Of a stretch of DNA of 64,000 nucleotides, positions 53,969 to 63,748 are shown one piece after another. Positions within the stretch are counted from its first letter, which is position 1, and the number at the start of each line of letters is the position of its first letter. The position numbers and the translations under genes are program-made. The DNA is taken from the NCBI GenBank assembly GCA_947306425.1, contig CAMZGO010000001.1, positions 62,001-126,000 on the forward strand, in the 5' to 3' direction. The notes beneath the pieces are model-generated. The model saw only the letters and a program-made list of their open reading frames with translations. It was not told the origin of the DNA and did no database searches. Source of the stretch: an uncultured Elusimicrobia bacterium (GTDB taxonomy: Bacteria > Elusimicrobiota > Elusimicrobia > Elusimicrobiales > Elusimicrobiaceae).

Positions 53969-55242
53969 AATTTATACCTGATACTTAAACCCATTAAATG
54001 GCTGGTAGAACTACCATAGTGGACTTTTGTTGTATGGTCTGCCGCAACACCGTCCAAGTGGGTTGCAAAAAGTAGGTTATAACTTAAATCCAAAACAGTA
54101 TTTTCACTGAGTTTAAAACCGGCACCGGTGCCGATAATATAGCGGTCATCAACAGGTAACATAACATCCATAAATTCCTGATTAAGCGGGGATTTATCAA
54201 ATATAAAACTGCCGCGGAGTTTGACCTTGTCACTTAAAGTGTATTCCGCACCAACACCTATTCTGTAAGCATCTTGATATTGTTTGGAGTTACCTTCATG
54301 GGTACCCATTAAGCCATAGGTACCATAAATTGGCTTGTGGTCAAAATAAATATCAACTGCCCTAAAACAACTCCAGAAGACATTGGTCCAGTTTGCTTCA
54401 ATTAACAATTTCTCAAAAGGCCTGTAAGAAACACCTAAAGCAAGTTGTGCCGGGAAGGTTATATCTCCCCAAAAATTACCAGCCGGATTAAATACAGGAG
54501 TAAACGGCGGTGTAGTAGGAAGCGGAGACGGCGAATCATTTTTGTAGTCATATTTATTTGGCCCTTTTACGCTGTGGTCATTCCTCATGCGGAAACTTGC
54601 ACCGAAATTAACCTTGTCGTTCGCTTTATAAAATAAAGCGATAATGCCGGAAACAGCAACACTGTCACCATCAAGATTTAAGTCAGCATCTATTTCTGAA
54701 GCATTGCCGAAACGAATTTTTTCAGTAAAGTTTAAATATTGAACTTCAGCACCTAATGATACTGATAATTTATCCGTTGCCTTAAAAGCTACCGTCGGTT
54801 GAACGGAAAAAGTTGTAACACCGACGTGATTTAAACTAGCTCCGATACCAGCAGGTGGTAACATCCAACCTTTATCATCATAGTCATTGCTTAAGCCGAA
54901 ACGGGCCATAGCACCGATACCAGCCCACCACCTGTCATTTATTTGTTGTGTATAATAGAAATTGGGTAAAGGCCACCATTGGCGTTTTGATTCTTGGGAA
55001 TAATTGCCATAAACGACATGACCTGTAGCAGTAACAAGTGTGCCGCCGACTTGTATTTGTTTGCCGGGTAATTCCGTAATAAGGGCAGGATTCATTGCGA
55101 GTGAAGCCGGTTCTGCTTCTCCTGCCATAACAGCGCCGCCCATTGCATTACCGCGTGCGCTAAACTCATAAAGCGCGAAACCCGAAGCCAAAGCCAAATT
55201 TGCTAAAAACAAAAATGGCAAGGTTAATACTAACTTTTTCAT
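53965..55242 (-). CDS. FadL/OmpP1/TodX-family outer-membrane transporter
   Basis: A 425-residue outer-membrane barrel for hydrophobic compounds. After the signal peptide (MKKLVLTLPFLFLANLALAS) comes the FadL signature GFALYEFSARGNAMGGAVMAG and EPASLAMNPALIT, which forms the N-terminal hatch plug. Many aromatic strands end in the C-terminal LGLSIRYKF. Long-chain fatty acids are the classic substrate; others are possible. RBS AGGAGG is immediately upstream. Confidence 0.93.
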   Translation of the reverse strand: MKKLVLTLPFLFLANLALASGFALYEFSARGNAMGGAVMAGEAEPASLAMNPALITELPGKQIQVGGTLVTATGHVVYGNYSQESKRQWWPLPNFYYTQQINDRWWAGIGAMARFGLSNDYDDKGWMLPPAGIGASLNHVGVTTFSVQPTVAFKATDKLSVSLGAEVQYLNFTEKIRFGNASEIDADLNLDGDSVAVSGIIALFYKANDKVNFGASFRMRNDHSVKGPNKYDYKNDSPSPLPTTPPFTPVFNPAGNFWGDITFPAQLALGVSYRPFEKLLIEANWTNVFWSCFRAVDIYFDHKPIYGTYGLMGTHEGNSKQYQDAYRIGVGAEYTLSDKVKLRGSFIFDKSPLNQEFMDVMLPVDDRYIIGTGAGFKLSENTVLDLSYNLLFATHLDGVAADHTTKVHYGSSTSHLMGLSIRYKF

Positions 55243-55338
55243 TTTTTATCCTCCTAAAATATTTACTATTTTAAGTACCTAAATATTATAGCATATTTTT
55301 AGCACAAAGTGTGCCACGACGAAAAATAAACAAAAAAA

Positions 55339-55365
55339 TAACCCTGCAGTTTTTTTGCAGGGTTA
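55339..55365 (-). terminator. Intrinsic terminator of the ribosomal/mreB operon
   Basis: TAACCCTGCA/TGCAGGGTTA (55339-55348 with 55356-55365). On the minus strand it is followed by TTTTTTT, giving a strong rho-independent terminator downstream of mreB. Confidence 0.88.
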
Positions 55366-55391
55366 TAAAAATACTTTTGTAAAAGGAAATT

Positions 55392-56423
55392 TTAGTCTGA
55401 AGAAAAATCCCTAAATTTACCTTCCGCTAAAAATTCCAAACATTTACCTGTACCTAAAGCGACACACTTTAAAGGGTCTGCCGCACGGCGGACAGGTATA
55501 TCTGTTTCCTTATGAATAAGGTCTGTAATACCTCTTAAAAGCGAACCGCCGCCAGCTACCACTAAGCCCCTGTCAACAAGGTCTGCTGCAAGTTCCGGGG
55601 GTGTTTCTTCTAAAGTTCTTTTAACAAGGTCTACAATCGCACGAACAGGTTCCAAAATCGCTTGGCGGATTTCATCTGAAGTAACCGTCATTATACGCGG
55701 TAAGCCCTGTGTTTGGTCGCGCCCTTTAACTTCCATACTCATTTCTTCTTCTAAGGAATAGACGGAACCGATATTTATTTTAACTTCTTCTGCGGTCGTT
55801 TCGCCGATAATTAAATTATATTTCTTTCTAAAATACTGAATAATACAATCGGTTATTTCATCGCCGGCAATATCTATGGAATTTGCAACTACCATACCGC
55901 CAAGAGATATAACTGCGACTTCCGTTGTTCCGCCCCCTATATCAACAATCATGCTTGCATGCGGCTCATTTATCGGTAAGCCCGCACCCATGGCAGAAGC
56001 CATAGGTTCTTCAATTAAAATAACTTCCCTTGCACCTGCCTGTTTTGCAGCATCTTCAACGGCACGGCGCTGTACTTCGGTAGTGGAAGAAGGTATACCT
56101 ATAACAAGGCGGGGCCTAAGTAATGAACGCCTGTTATGCACGCTTCTTATAAAATAACGTATCATTTTTTGAGTTACACCAAAAGAAGCTATAACCCCGT
56201 TCTTCATAGGCCTTTCCGCGACTATATTGGCGGGTGTTCTGCCAAGCATAAGTTTTGCTTGTGAGCCCACGGCTTTTACTTCACCCGTGTCTTTATCTAA
56301 AGCAACTACGGACGGCTCGCTTAACACTATACCCTTGTCTTTAACATATATAAGACAATTGGCAGTGCCAAGGTCCATACCCATATCGTTAGAAAACAAC
56401 CCGCCTAAATAGTCCAGAAACAT
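55392..56423 (-). CDS. mreB: Rod-shape protein MreB
   Basis: Actin-like filament protein that directs side-wall peptidoglycan synthesis, 343 residues. ATP phosphate motifs: [16 protein letters not shown] and [23 protein letters not shown] and the C-terminal [12 protein letters not shown] are also present. It lies 1 bp after rplQ and before a terminator, so it is read with the ribosomal operon, an uncommon but logical link of growth rate and shape. Confidence 0.97.
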   Translation of the reverse strand: MFLDYLGGLFSNDMGMDLGTANCLIYVKDKGIVLSEPSVVALDKDTGEVKAVGSQAKLMLGRTPANIVAERPMKNGVIASFGVTQKMIRYFIRSVHNRRSLLRPRLVIGIPSSTTEVQRRAVEDAAKQAGAREVILIEEPMASAMGAGLPINEPHASMIVDIGGGTTEVAVISLGGMVVANSIDIAGDEITDCIIQYFRKKYNLIIGETTAEEVKINIGSVYSLEEEMSMEVKGRDQTQGLPRIMTVTSDEIRQAILEPVRAIVDLVKRTLEETPPELAADLVDRGLVVAGGGSLLRGITDLIHKETDIPVRRAADPLKCVALGTGKCLEFLAEGKFRDFSSD

Positions 56424-56424
56424 A

Positions 56425-56769
56425 TTAAGCCACCAATTTTATAATTGCAACTTCAGCATTATCGCCTTTGCGGATACCGGCCCTGTAAATGCGGGTGTAA
56501 CCGCCGTTACGTGTTGCATAGCGTTCTGCCAAAACCTCTACAAGTTTTTTATAAACAGTTTTGTCAGTAACAGCATTTTTTAGGGCCAAATTTTCACCCT
56601 TCTTTGCTAAAGTAATCAGGGCTTCAACTTCGCGTCTGACTTCTTTTGCTTTAGGTAAAGTGGTTTTAACTTCCTCGTGCATAATAATGCTTTGCGCCAT
56701 ATTGCCAAGCATTGCTTTGCGGTGAGAAGTTGTTTTACCAAGTTTGCGAACACCAGTGTTCTTAATCAT
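56425..56769 (-). CDS. rplQ: Ribosomal protein L17
   Basis: 114 residues, normal length. [19 protein letters not shown] is the family N-terminus, and [20 protein letters not shown] the C-terminal block. It follows rpoA by 4 bp, the classic order. Confidence 0.98.
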   Translation of the reverse strand: MIKNTGVRKLGKTTSHRKAMLGNMAQSIIMHEEVKTTLPKAKEVRREVEALITLAKKGENLALKNAVTDKTVYKKLVEVLAERYATRNGGYTRIYRAGIRKGDNAEVAIIKLVA

Positions 56770-56773
56770 AAAA

Positions 56774-57733
56774 TTACTCCTTATCCTCTGCTAACTTTAA
56801 CTTCATGGCCGCAAGCCGTTCTTGTACTTCTTGTAAAGACCTTGCACCGAAGTTCTTTATCATTTGAAGCTGCCTTTCGGTTTTAGAAGTAAGTTCGCCT
56901 ATGGTTTTAATATTTGCCGCTTTTAAACAATTTATTGAGCGGGGGGAAAGTTCAAGCATCTCAACCGGCTGGGTTAAGACTTCGGAATTAGTCTCCTCTT
57001 GCTTTACGGGTGGTTCTTCTTGCGGGATTTCATCAAAATCCGCTTCTGCACCTTCTACGGTAAAGATATGTAAGGAATGAGATAAGCGTACCGCCGCTTT
57101 ATGTAATGCTACGCGCGGTTCTAAAGTACCATCGGTAGTAATTTCAATAATTAAGCGGTCATAGTCTGTTTTCTGTCCGACACGGGCCGGCTCCACATCA
57201 TAATGCACTTTCAAGATCGGGGAATATATGGAATCAATCGGCATAAAACCTGCAGGGCGGGTAACTTTTAAGTTTTCTTCAGCATAACCGCGCCCTTTGG
57301 TAATTTCAATTTCCATAACAAGTTTTGCCCCTGCATCTAAAGTAGCTATGGCTAAATCCTTATTGATAATTTCAACACCCGTAACCTCTGTAATATCAGC
57401 ACCGGTAACTACACCTTCTTTGGCAACTTCCAAGTGCAAATATTGGCGCGGGGCGGAATCATCCATCTTTACTCTTAATTTCTTTAAGTTTAAGAGGATT
57501 TGTATAACATCTTCCCTGACGTTAGGAATAGTGCTGTATTCGTGTACTACACCCGCAATTTTAACAGCGCTGACTGCAGCACCTTCAAGGCCAGAAAGCA
57601 AAATTCTTCTTAAAGAATTGCCGACAGTATGCCCCAAACCCGGTTCATAGGGTTCAGCAACATACTTTCCATAAGTGGCAGTTTCTTCAACTGTTTTTAC
57701 TGCTTTAGGTAAAACTAAACTTTCAAAAGCCAT
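56774..57733 (-). CDS. rpoA: RNA polymerase alpha subunit
   Basis: 319 residues. N-terminal dimerisation domain with GLGHTVGNSLRRILLSGLEG; a linker rich in Glu/Pro/Gln (~235-260); a C-terminal domain (ELSPRSINCLKAANIKTIGEL) that contacts UP elements and activators. The standard alpha-operon position. Confidence 0.98.
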   Translation of the reverse strand: MAFESLVLPKAVKTVEETATYGKYVAEPYEPGLGHTVGNSLRRILLSGLEGAAVSAVKIAGVVHEYSTIPNVREDVIQILLNLKKLRVKMDDSAPRQYLHLEVAKEGVVTGADITEVTGVEIINKDLAIATLDAGAKLVMEIEITKGRGYAEENLKVTRPAGFMPIDSIYSPILKVHYDVEPARVGQKTDYDRLIIEITTDGTLEPRVALHKAAVRLSHSLHIFTVEGAEADFDEIPQEEPPVKQEETNSEVLTQPVEMLELSPRSINCLKAANIKTIGELTSKTERQLQMIKNFGARSLQEVQERLAAMKLKLAEDKE

Positions 57734-57747
57734 ACAAAAACCTCCAA

Positions 57748-58374
57748 CTATTTAGAATAGTGTTCAACTATTAACTGGTCATTGACAGGATAAGCACTTT
57801 CTTCCCTATCCGGCCAGCGAAGCAAGGTTACTGTTAATTTGCTTGCATCAAATTCAAGGAAACTTGGACGAAGTGTACGCTTTTCAGCATCTTCCAATGC
57901 TTGTTTCACATTAACATTGTTTGCAAGACGGGCATCTAAAGTAACTTTGTCCCCCAATTTTAATTGCAAGGAAGGAACATTTACTGCTTTATCATTTACT
58001 TTGATATGACCATGCAATACTAATTGCCTTGCTAAGCGGAGTGAAGTCGCAAAACCGGCGCGTTTGACGATATTATCAAGACGGGTTTCCAAGTATTTAA
58101 TGAATTGAACACCTGTTTGACCGGTTGCTTTTGTTGCTTTCGTAAAAAGATTAGCAAAGGGAACTTCCGTCATACCGGAAATAAATTTTGCTTTTTGCTT
58201 TTCCTGTAAACGAATTGCATATTCGGATAATTTCGCACGGCGTGGGGCTTTACCCTTTTTGACGGCGGAAAGTTTATCCATTACACAATTTGTGTAGCAT
58301 TTCGTTCCTTTTAAAAATAATTTACATGCTAATTTCCTGCATTTTTTGCAAGAAGGACCTGTGTATCTTGCCAT
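57748..58374 (-). CDS. rpsD: Ribosomal protein S4
   Basis: 208 residues. It has the S4 RNA-binding fold (RLDNIVKRAGFATSLRLARQLVLHGHIKVN). A short N-terminal Cys set (C9, C12, C18, C26, C30) looks like a zinc-binding form (C+ type) found in some bacteria. Ten bp-scale gaps to both neighbours fit the alpha operon. Confidence 0.97.
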   Translation of the reverse strand: MARYTGPSCKKCRKLACKLFLKGTKCYTNCVMDKLSAVKKGKAPRRAKLSEYAIRLQEKQKAKFISGMTEVPFANLFTKATKATGQTGVQFIKYLETRLDNIVKRAGFATSLRLARQLVLHGHIKVNDKAVNVPSLQLKLGDKVTLDARLANNVNVKQALEDAEKRTLRPSFLEFDASKLTVTLLRWPDREESAYPVNDQLIVEHYSK

Positions 58375-58376
58375 AA

Positions 58377-58805
58377 TTACATTCTCCTCGCTTTAGGTGG
58401 CCTGCAGCCATTGTGTGGAATTGGGGTTACATCTTTAATAGACGTAACTGTAAGGCCTGCTTGTTGCAAAGCCCTGACTGCTGTTTCCCTGCCTTGACCG
58501 GGACCGCAAACTTTAACTGCTACTTCTTTCATACCTAATGCAAGGGCCTTTTCTGCGGCTTTATTGCAGGTAATTTGGGCAGCAAAAGGTGTGCCCTTTT
58601 TAGTACCCTTAAAACCGTGTGAACCGGAAGTAGACCATACTATTGTACCGCCTTTATCATCGGTAACAGTAACGATAGTATTGTTAAAAGAGCATTGTAT
58701 ATGTACAACACCATGGGCAGGCGCACGGCCTGCTTTCTTTTTCGCTTTTGCCTCTGCTGCAGGAGCGGGGGCTGCTTGATTTTCTTTTTTAATTTCTTCT
58801 GCCAT
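58377..58805 (-). CDS. rpsK: Ribosomal protein S11
   Basis: 142 residues, with an Ala/Lys-rich N-terminal extension of about 25 residues before the conserved [28 protein letters not shown] and the terminal [12 protein letters not shown] are diagnostic. Adjacent to rpsD by 2 bp. Confidence 0.97.
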   Translation of the reverse strand: MAEEIKKENQAAPAPAAEAKAKKKAGRAPAHGVVHIQCSFNNTIVTVTDDKGGTIVWSTSGSHGFKGTKKGTPFAAQITCNKAAEKALALGMKEVAVKVCGPGQGRETAVRALQQAGLTVTSIKDVTPIPHNGCRPPKARRM

Positions 58806-58823
58806 TTTTGATACCTTTAAATT

Positions 58824-59204
58824 TTAGTCAGCTTTAACTTTGGCACCCACAGTTTTTCTGCGGCCGCGCCTTGTTCTGCTGTTGGTTTTGGTTCTTTGAC
58901 CGCGGCAAGGCAAATTCCTTCTGTGCCTATTGCCGGTATAGGAGCCAATTTCAATAAGACGATGAATATTTTGGGATACTTCCCTTCTCAATTCACCTTC
59001 AACCTTATATTCTTTTTGAAGTAAAGAGTTGAGTAAACCGGCCTGTTGCTCGGTTAAATCCTTAACTCTGGTTTCCGGTTTGATTTTGCCCGCGACTTTT
59101 GCCAAAATATCTTTAGCAATTTTCGGCCCAACACCATAAACATATTGGAGGGCGATATCAATCCTTTTATTTTTAGGTAAATCTATACCTGCGATTCTTG
59201 CCAT
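58824..59204 (-). CDS. rpsM: Ribosomal protein S13
   Basis: 126 residues. [18 protein letters not shown] is the start, [19 protein letters not shown] the C-terminal block, ending in a basic tail. In spc/alpha-operon order after rpmJ. Confidence 0.98.
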   Translation of the reverse strand: MARIAGIDLPKNKRIDIALQYVYGVGPKIAKDILAKVAGKIKPETRVKDLTEQQAGLLNSLLQKEYKVEGELRREVSQNIHRLIEIGSYTGNRHRRNLPCRGQRTKTNSRTRRGRRKTVGAKVKAD

Positions 59205-59221
59205 ATATTTTTAACTCCTGA

Positions 59222-59335
59222 TTAACCTTGGCGTTGTTTGTGCTTTGCCACCGGGCAAATAACGCGCACAACACCATTGCGTTTAACAATTTTACATTTT
59301 TGACATATCTTTTTTACACTTGCTCTGACTTTCAT
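59222..59335 (-). CDS. rpmJ: Ribosomal protein L36
   Basis: A 37-residue gene. It reads [19 protein letters not shown], then [13 protein letters not shown]. Three Cys and a His form the zinc-ribbon type L36 (C-C-C-H), as in the C+ form. It directly follows infA. Confidence 0.97.
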   Translation of the reverse strand: MKVRASVKKICQKCKIVKRNGVVRVICPVAKHKQRQG

Positions 59336-59548
59336 TTATTTCTCCCGGTAAGTTATCCTACCTTTGCTCAAGTCATACGGGGAAAGCTCTAATTTGACTT
59401 TGTCTCCCGGTAAAATTCTAATATGAAACATCCTCATTTTACCTGAAATATGTCCAAGAACAATTTTACCGCCGGCAATTTCAATCTTAAACATTGCGTT
59501 TGGTAATGCTTCCAGAACTTTACCTTCAACTTCTATTTTATCGCTCAT
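59336..59548 (-). CDS. infA: Translation initiation factor IF-1
   Basis: 70 residues, a single OB fold ([51 protein letters not shown]). It binds the 30S A site during initiation. Between map and rpmJ, as usual. Confidence 0.98.
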   Translation of the reverse strand: MSDKIEVEGKVLEALPNAMFKIEIAGGKIVLGHISGKMRMFHIRILPGDKVKLELSPYDLSKGRITYREK

Positions 59549-59580
59549 TGCTTCTCCGTTTTTAGGGGCTTAAATTACGG

Positions 59581-60327
59581 TTATTCCGTTAAAATAAGCG
59601 CACCGTTTTTCGTTACTGCGACCGTATGTTCAAAGTGTGCCGAATATGCCCGATCGGCAGTAACAACTGTCCATTGGTCTTCTAAAACTTCTACTTCATC
59701 ACAACCCAAGTTAAGCATTGGTTCAATCGCCAAGACCATACCCTCTTTCAAAATTATACCCTTTCCTTTAGGGCCGTAATTTAAGATACAAGGGTCCTCG
59801 TGAAGTTTGCGTCCGACACCGTGACCGCAATAATCACGAACGATGCCCAAGCCACTTGCCGTAGCATGAGTTTCTACCGCATTAGATACATCACCAAGAT
59901 GTATTCCCGGTTTTACAACTTCAATCGCTTTATACAACGCTTTTCTTGTATTAGCAAGAAGCATAGCAACAGAAGAGGAAACCCTACCTACGCTGAATGT
60001 CCGTGCTGAATCTGCATGAAAGCCGTCTTTATATGCGCCTACATCTATTCCGATAATATCGCCTTCGCGCAAAATAACGTCTTTTGAAGGTATTCCATGT
60101 ACCACCTGTTCATTGACCGAGGTACAAATACTGCCAGGAAAACCGCCGTAACCCAAAAAAGAAGGAACGGCGCCTTCAGCCCGAATCATCTCTTCTGCAA
60201 CTTTATCTAATTCCCAAGTACTTATACCCGGAACGACTTCAAGTTGCATTCTTTTCAGAACTTTAGCAATTATTCTGCCTGATTCTTTTATTTTAGCGAT
60301 TTCTTCGCTACTCTTTAATTCTACCAT
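59581..60327 (-). CDS. map: Methionine aminopeptidase, type I
   Basis: 248 residues. It removes the start Met. Metal ligands are visible: D in IGIDVGAYKDGFHADSART (two Asp), H in GHGVGRKLHEDP, E in AIEPML and E in FEHTVAV. Located between adk and infA, the common bacterial order. Confidence 0.97.
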   Translation of the reverse strand: MVELKSSEEIAKIKESGRIIAKVLKRMQLEVVPGISTWELDKVAEEMIRAEGAVPSFLGYGGFPGSICTSVNEQVVHGIPSKDVILREGDIIGIDVGAYKDGFHADSARTFSVGRVSSSVAMLLANTRKALYKAIEVVKPGIHLGDVSNAVETHATASGLGIVRDYCGHGVGRKLHEDPCILNYGPKGKGIILKEGMVLAIEPMLNLGCDEVEVLEDQWTVVTADRAYSAHFEHTVAVTKNGALILTE

Positions 60328-60329
60328 TT

Positions 60330-60953
60330 TTAGAGTTCTAATGCACGTTTTACTGTTAAAGAAACTTCTTCAGCACTTCTTGAAGCATCAACAGTAATAT
60401 AACCTGCTTCTTTTGAGTAATACTCAAGCAGAGGTTCTGTTTCCTTCCTAAAAACATCTAAACGATGTTTTGCACTTTCAAGTGTATCATCAGGGCGTGT
60501 ATAAAGTTCGCCGCCGCATTTTGAACACTTGCCCGTATAAGAAGGCCAATAAATATTTTCAATATGCCCGCAATCTTTACAAAGACGGCGTGAGGTAAGT
60601 CTTTTTAAAACGACTTCCTCACTTGCTTTAAGCAAAATTACTTTTACTCTTTGACCGGCATCTTGCAAATATTTAGTAAGAGTTTGCGCTTGCGCTAAAG
60701 TTCTTGGAAAACCGTCAAATAAAATATTTTCTTTACCTTTAATGTCAGAAAGTAATATTTCCGTAATCAAAGCATCAGGCACTAAATTACCTTTGCTGAT
60801 TAAATCTTTGACTTGTTTACCCAAAGGGCTTTCCTTCTTGATTTCCGCGCGGATTAAATCCCCCGTAGAAACATGAAAGTACCCCTGTTTTTTAAGGTTT
60901 TCTGCTTCTGTACCTTTACCGGCACCAGGATAACCAAGAAGTATAATATTCAT
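60330..60953 (-). CDS. adk: Adenylate kinase (zinc-LID form)
   Basis: 207 residues. P-loop GYPGAGKGT, NMP-binding FDGFPRTLAQA, and a LID with four Cys (CKDC, CSKC) that should bind zinc, the long form typical of Gram-positives and several other phyla. It balances AMP/ADP/ATP. Gaps of 2 bp to map and 9 bp to secY. Confidence 0.97.
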   Translation of the reverse strand: MNIILLGYPGAGKGTEAENLKKQGYFHVSTGDLIRAEIKKESPLGKQVKDLISKGNLVPDALITEILLSDIKGKENILFDGFPRTLAQAQTLTKYLQDAGQRVKVILLKASEEVVLKRLTSRRLCKDCGHIENIYWPSYTGKCSKCGGELYTRPDDTLESAKHRLDVFRKETEPLLEYYSKEAGYITVDASRSAEEVSLTVKRALEL

Positions 60954-60962
60954 AAGCCCAAA

Positions 60963-62297
60963 TTATTCCCCGACATTAAACCAGCGCCCTTTTATCTTGT
61001 TACCTTTCATCAATGGTTGATAATTGTGCGCAAGTAAATGGGCTTGAATTTGGCCCACAGTATCTAAAGCGACACCGACAACAATCAAAAGTGCTGTGCC
61101 GCCGAAATAGAAAGGAACATTAAACTCTGTTCTAAGGAAATCAGGCAAAACCGCAATCGCGGAAACAAATATTGCCCCCCAGAAAGTAATCTTGTTCATA
61201 ATCCCCTCTATATAAACCCTTGTGGAATCACCGGGCCTAATACCGGGTATAAAACCACCCCATTTTTTCATATTTTCCGCAATATCTTTAGGGTTAAAAG
61301 TCATAGAATTATAGAAATAGCAGAAGAAAATAATCAAAGCAATATAAATTAAAGAATAACTGATATTGCCCCTGCCCATCCATTCCATAACTTTTTGAGC
61401 CCAAGGGGAATTAGGCATGAATTGTGCAACAGTAAGCGGCATTGACATTACAGACATAGCAAAAATTACAGCTATAACACCGCTTTGGTCTATTTTCAAA
61501 GGCAAATAACTTGCTTTTCCGCCATACATCTTATTGCCAACCATGCGTTTGGCATAATGTACCGGAATTTGCCTTTGGGCTGTTTCTACCCAAACCACTA
61601 AACCCATAATAACTACAACGATAGCAATAATTATAAGGGCTGTGATAAGTTGCATTTCTTCACTGCTTACTAAGCCGAAAAGCATATAAATAGCGGAAGG
61701 CAACCTGTCAACGATACCGGCAAAAATGATTAAAGAAATACCGTTACCGATACCCTTTTCAGTAATCTGTTCACCAAGCCACATTACAAACATTGTACCT
61801 GTTGCCAAAGTTAAAGTAGTCGTTAAAATGAAAGACCAAGAAGGGTCAATAACAATATTTAACCCGCCCGGTGCTGACATTTTAGTTAGGGCTACAGTCA
61901 AACCAAAACCTTGCAGTAAAGCCAAAACCAAACCAAAAACTCTTGTTATTTGGTTTTCTTTTCTGCGGCCTGCTTCGCCTTCTTTGCTTAATTTATCAAG
62001 CCCCGGTATTATGTGAGCCCCTTTGATAAGGCCCATAATGATTGAAGCATTGATGTAGGGCATTATACCCAAAGCAAGAACAGAAAATCTGCCCAAAGCG
62101 CCGCCGGAAAAAATGTCCAAAAAACCGAGCATACCGCCTTCATGCTGTTTAAAGAACATAGCAAGCGCTTCAGCGTTAATACCCGGTATAGGAACAACTG
62201 CCGCCACCCTGTACACCGCAAGAGCAATCAAAACAAATAAAATTCTCTTGCGGAGTTCAGGTGACTCAAAAAGTGCTGCAATAGGATTATTATCCAT
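60963..62297 (-). CDS. secY: Protein translocase subunit SecY
   Basis: 444 residues, ten membrane helices. Plug helix region FLDIFSGGALGRFSVLALGIMPYI; lateral-gate and cytoplasmic loops with EKGIGNGISLIIFAGI and FNPKDIAENMKKWGGFIPGI. It forms the channel used by SecA (23473-26070). It overlaps rplO by 1 bp. Confidence 0.98.
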   Translation of the reverse strand: MDNNPIAALFESPELRKRILFVLIALAVYRVAAVVPIPGINAEALAMFFKQHEGGMLGFLDIFSGGALGRFSVLALGIMPYINASIIMGLIKGAHIIPGLDKLSKEGEAGRRKENQITRVFGLVLALLQGFGLTVALTKMSAPGGLNIVIDPSWSFILTTTLTLATGTMFVMWLGEQITEKGIGNGISLIIFAGIVDRLPSAIYMLFGLVSSEEMQLITALIIIAIVVVIMGLVVWVETAQRQIPVHYAKRMVGNKMYGGKASYLPLKIDQSGVIAVIFAMSVMSMPLTVAQFMPNSPWAQKVMEWMGRGNISYSLIYIALIIFFCYFYNSMTFNPKDIAENMKKWGGFIPGIRPGDSTRVYIEGIMNKITFWGAIFVSAIAVLPDFLRTEFNVPFYFGGTALLIVVGVALDTVGQIQAHLLAHNYQPLMKGNKIKGRWFNVGE

Positions 62298-62761
62298 TAT
62301 TTTTTAGCCCTTTTTTCAATTAAAGTTACTGTGCCGCCTGCTTTCTCAATAGCCGCTTTTGCGGTTGCTGAAAAACCATGCGCGCTGATTTTTAAAGCAA
62401 CGGTAATTTCGCCGGTACCCAAAATTTTAACTTTATCTGCTTTTTTAATTAAGTTTTTCTTCTTTAAAATTTCGGGGGTAACTTCCTCACCTGCTTTAAA
62501 TACTTTTGCCAAAGAACCGATATTAACAAACTCGCCTTTTTTGGCAAAGGAAACATTAGAGAATCCGCTTTTAGGAATTCTTCTAACTAAAGGCATTTGA
62601 CCGCCTTCTTTACTTTCCTTCCTGGTATTACCGGAGCGGGAAGTCTGGCCTTTCATACCTTTTGTTGAACTTCTGCCCATACCGGAACCGATACCGAGGC
62701 CGATTCTTCTTTTGGCTTTTCTGGAACCATGTTTAGGAAAAAGTGTGCTCAAATGTACCAT
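62297..62761 (-). CDS. rplO: Ribosomal protein L15
   Basis: 154 residues. The N-terminal glycine-rich basic segment (RIGLGIGSGMGRSSTKGMKG) and GGQMPLVRRIPKSGF are diagnostic. The L30 gene that usually sits just upstream is absent; only 5 bp separate it from rpsE. Confidence 0.97.
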   Translation of the reverse strand: MVHLSTLFPKHGSRKAKRRIGLGIGSGMGRSSTKGMKGQTSRSGNTRKESKEGGQMPLVRRIPKSGFSNVSFAKKGEFVNIGSLAKVFKAGEEVTPEILKKKNLIKKADKVKILGTGEITVALKISAHGFSATAKAAIEKAGGTVTLIEKRAKK

Positions 62762-62766
62762 AGTTG

Positions 62767-63372
62767 TTATTCTCCTTTAACTTCTGCAGCTTCTGCCTTT
62801 GGGGCTTCTTCTGCCGGTTTTACTTCTTCGGCAGGAATTTCCGGTTCTACATATTTACCGCGGGCTTGCAATACATCTTTTTTGCTCTTTAAGGCTTTTA
62901 AACATTCCATAGTAGCATAAGCTAAATTGCAAGAATTGGTGCTGCCGATACTCTTTGAAAGAATATTTTTAACACCTGCTGCTTCCAAAATCAAGCGGAC
63001 AGCAGCGCCGGCGATAACACCGGTACCGGGGGCAGCCGGTTTCATCCAAACTTTGGATGAGCCGAAACAACCCATAATTTCGTGGGGAATAGTTCCGTTG
63101 AGGAGAGGAAAAGTAACCATACTTTTCCTTGCTTGGAATTCCGCCTTAGATACGGCAAATTGTACTTGATTTGCCTTACCTATAGCTACGCCGACTTTAC
63201 CATTACCGTCGCCGACGGCAACCAAAGCCCTAAAACCAAACCTTTTACCGCCCTTTACCACTTTTGCGGTTCTCGCAACGTGAATAACGGTTGTGCGGCC
63301 TTCGGGTTTAGCGCGTAACTGAAACTCGGCCTTATGGCCTTTCGCTTCTCTGTTTTCTTTATTATTTAACAT
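62767..63372 (-). CDS. rpsE: Ribosomal protein S5
   Basis: 201 residues, with the S5 core (ARTAKVVKGGKRFGFRALVAVGDG) and GKANQVQFAVSKAE. An acidic Glu/Ala/Pro-rich tail of about 30 residues (PEIPAEEVKPAEEAPKAEAA) extends beyond the usual end. In spc-operon order after rplR. Confidence 0.97.
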   Translation of the reverse strand: MLNNKENREAKGHKAEFQLRAKPEGRTTVIHVARTAKVVKGGKRFGFRALVAVGDGNGKVGVAIGKANQVQFAVSKAEFQARKSMVTFPLLNGTIPHEIMGCFGSSKVWMKPAAPGTGVIAGAAVRLILEAAGVKNILSKSIGSTNSCNLAYATMECLKALKSKKDVLQARGKYVEPEIPAEEVKPAEEAPKAEAAEVKGE

Positions 63373-63380
63373 AGTTCACC

Positions 63381-63746
63381 TTAAAATTTTAAGCCGCCTT
63401 TTCTGGCTGCTTCGGCAAGGGCTTTAACCCTGCCGTGATAAACCCTGGCACCTCTGTCAAAGCAAACTTCTTTGATGCCTTTTTCCAATGCTTTTTTGGC
63501 AATAAGTTCGCCTAAAGCACTTGCTGCTTCAATGCTTTTGCCGGAGGCTTTATACTTTCCAGCAAGTTCCTTACCGCAAGTAGTAGCAGAAACTACTACC
63601 TTACCGTTTAAATCGTCAATTACGCTTGCGTAAAGGTAATTGAGGCTTCTGTAAACGGACAAGCGGGGATGTTTAATACCTGCTGCTTCAAGTTTCTTTT
63701 TGGTTCTTTCTTTTCTGAACTGATATCTTTCTTGTTTAGTTGCCAT
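63381..63746 (-). CDS. rplR: Ribosomal protein L18
   Basis: 121 residues. The basic N-terminus RYQFRKERTKKKLEAAG binds 5S rRNA; LSVYRSLNYLYASVIDD and FDRGARVYHGRVKALAEAAR are conserved. Between rplF and rpsE. Confidence 0.98.
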   Translation of the reverse strand: MATKQERYQFRKERTKKKLEAAGIKHPRLSVYRSLNYLYASVIDDLNGKVVVSATTCGKELAGKYKASGKSIEAASALGELIAKKALEKGIKEVCFDRGARVYHGRVKALAEAARKGGLKF

Positions 63747-63748
63747 AA

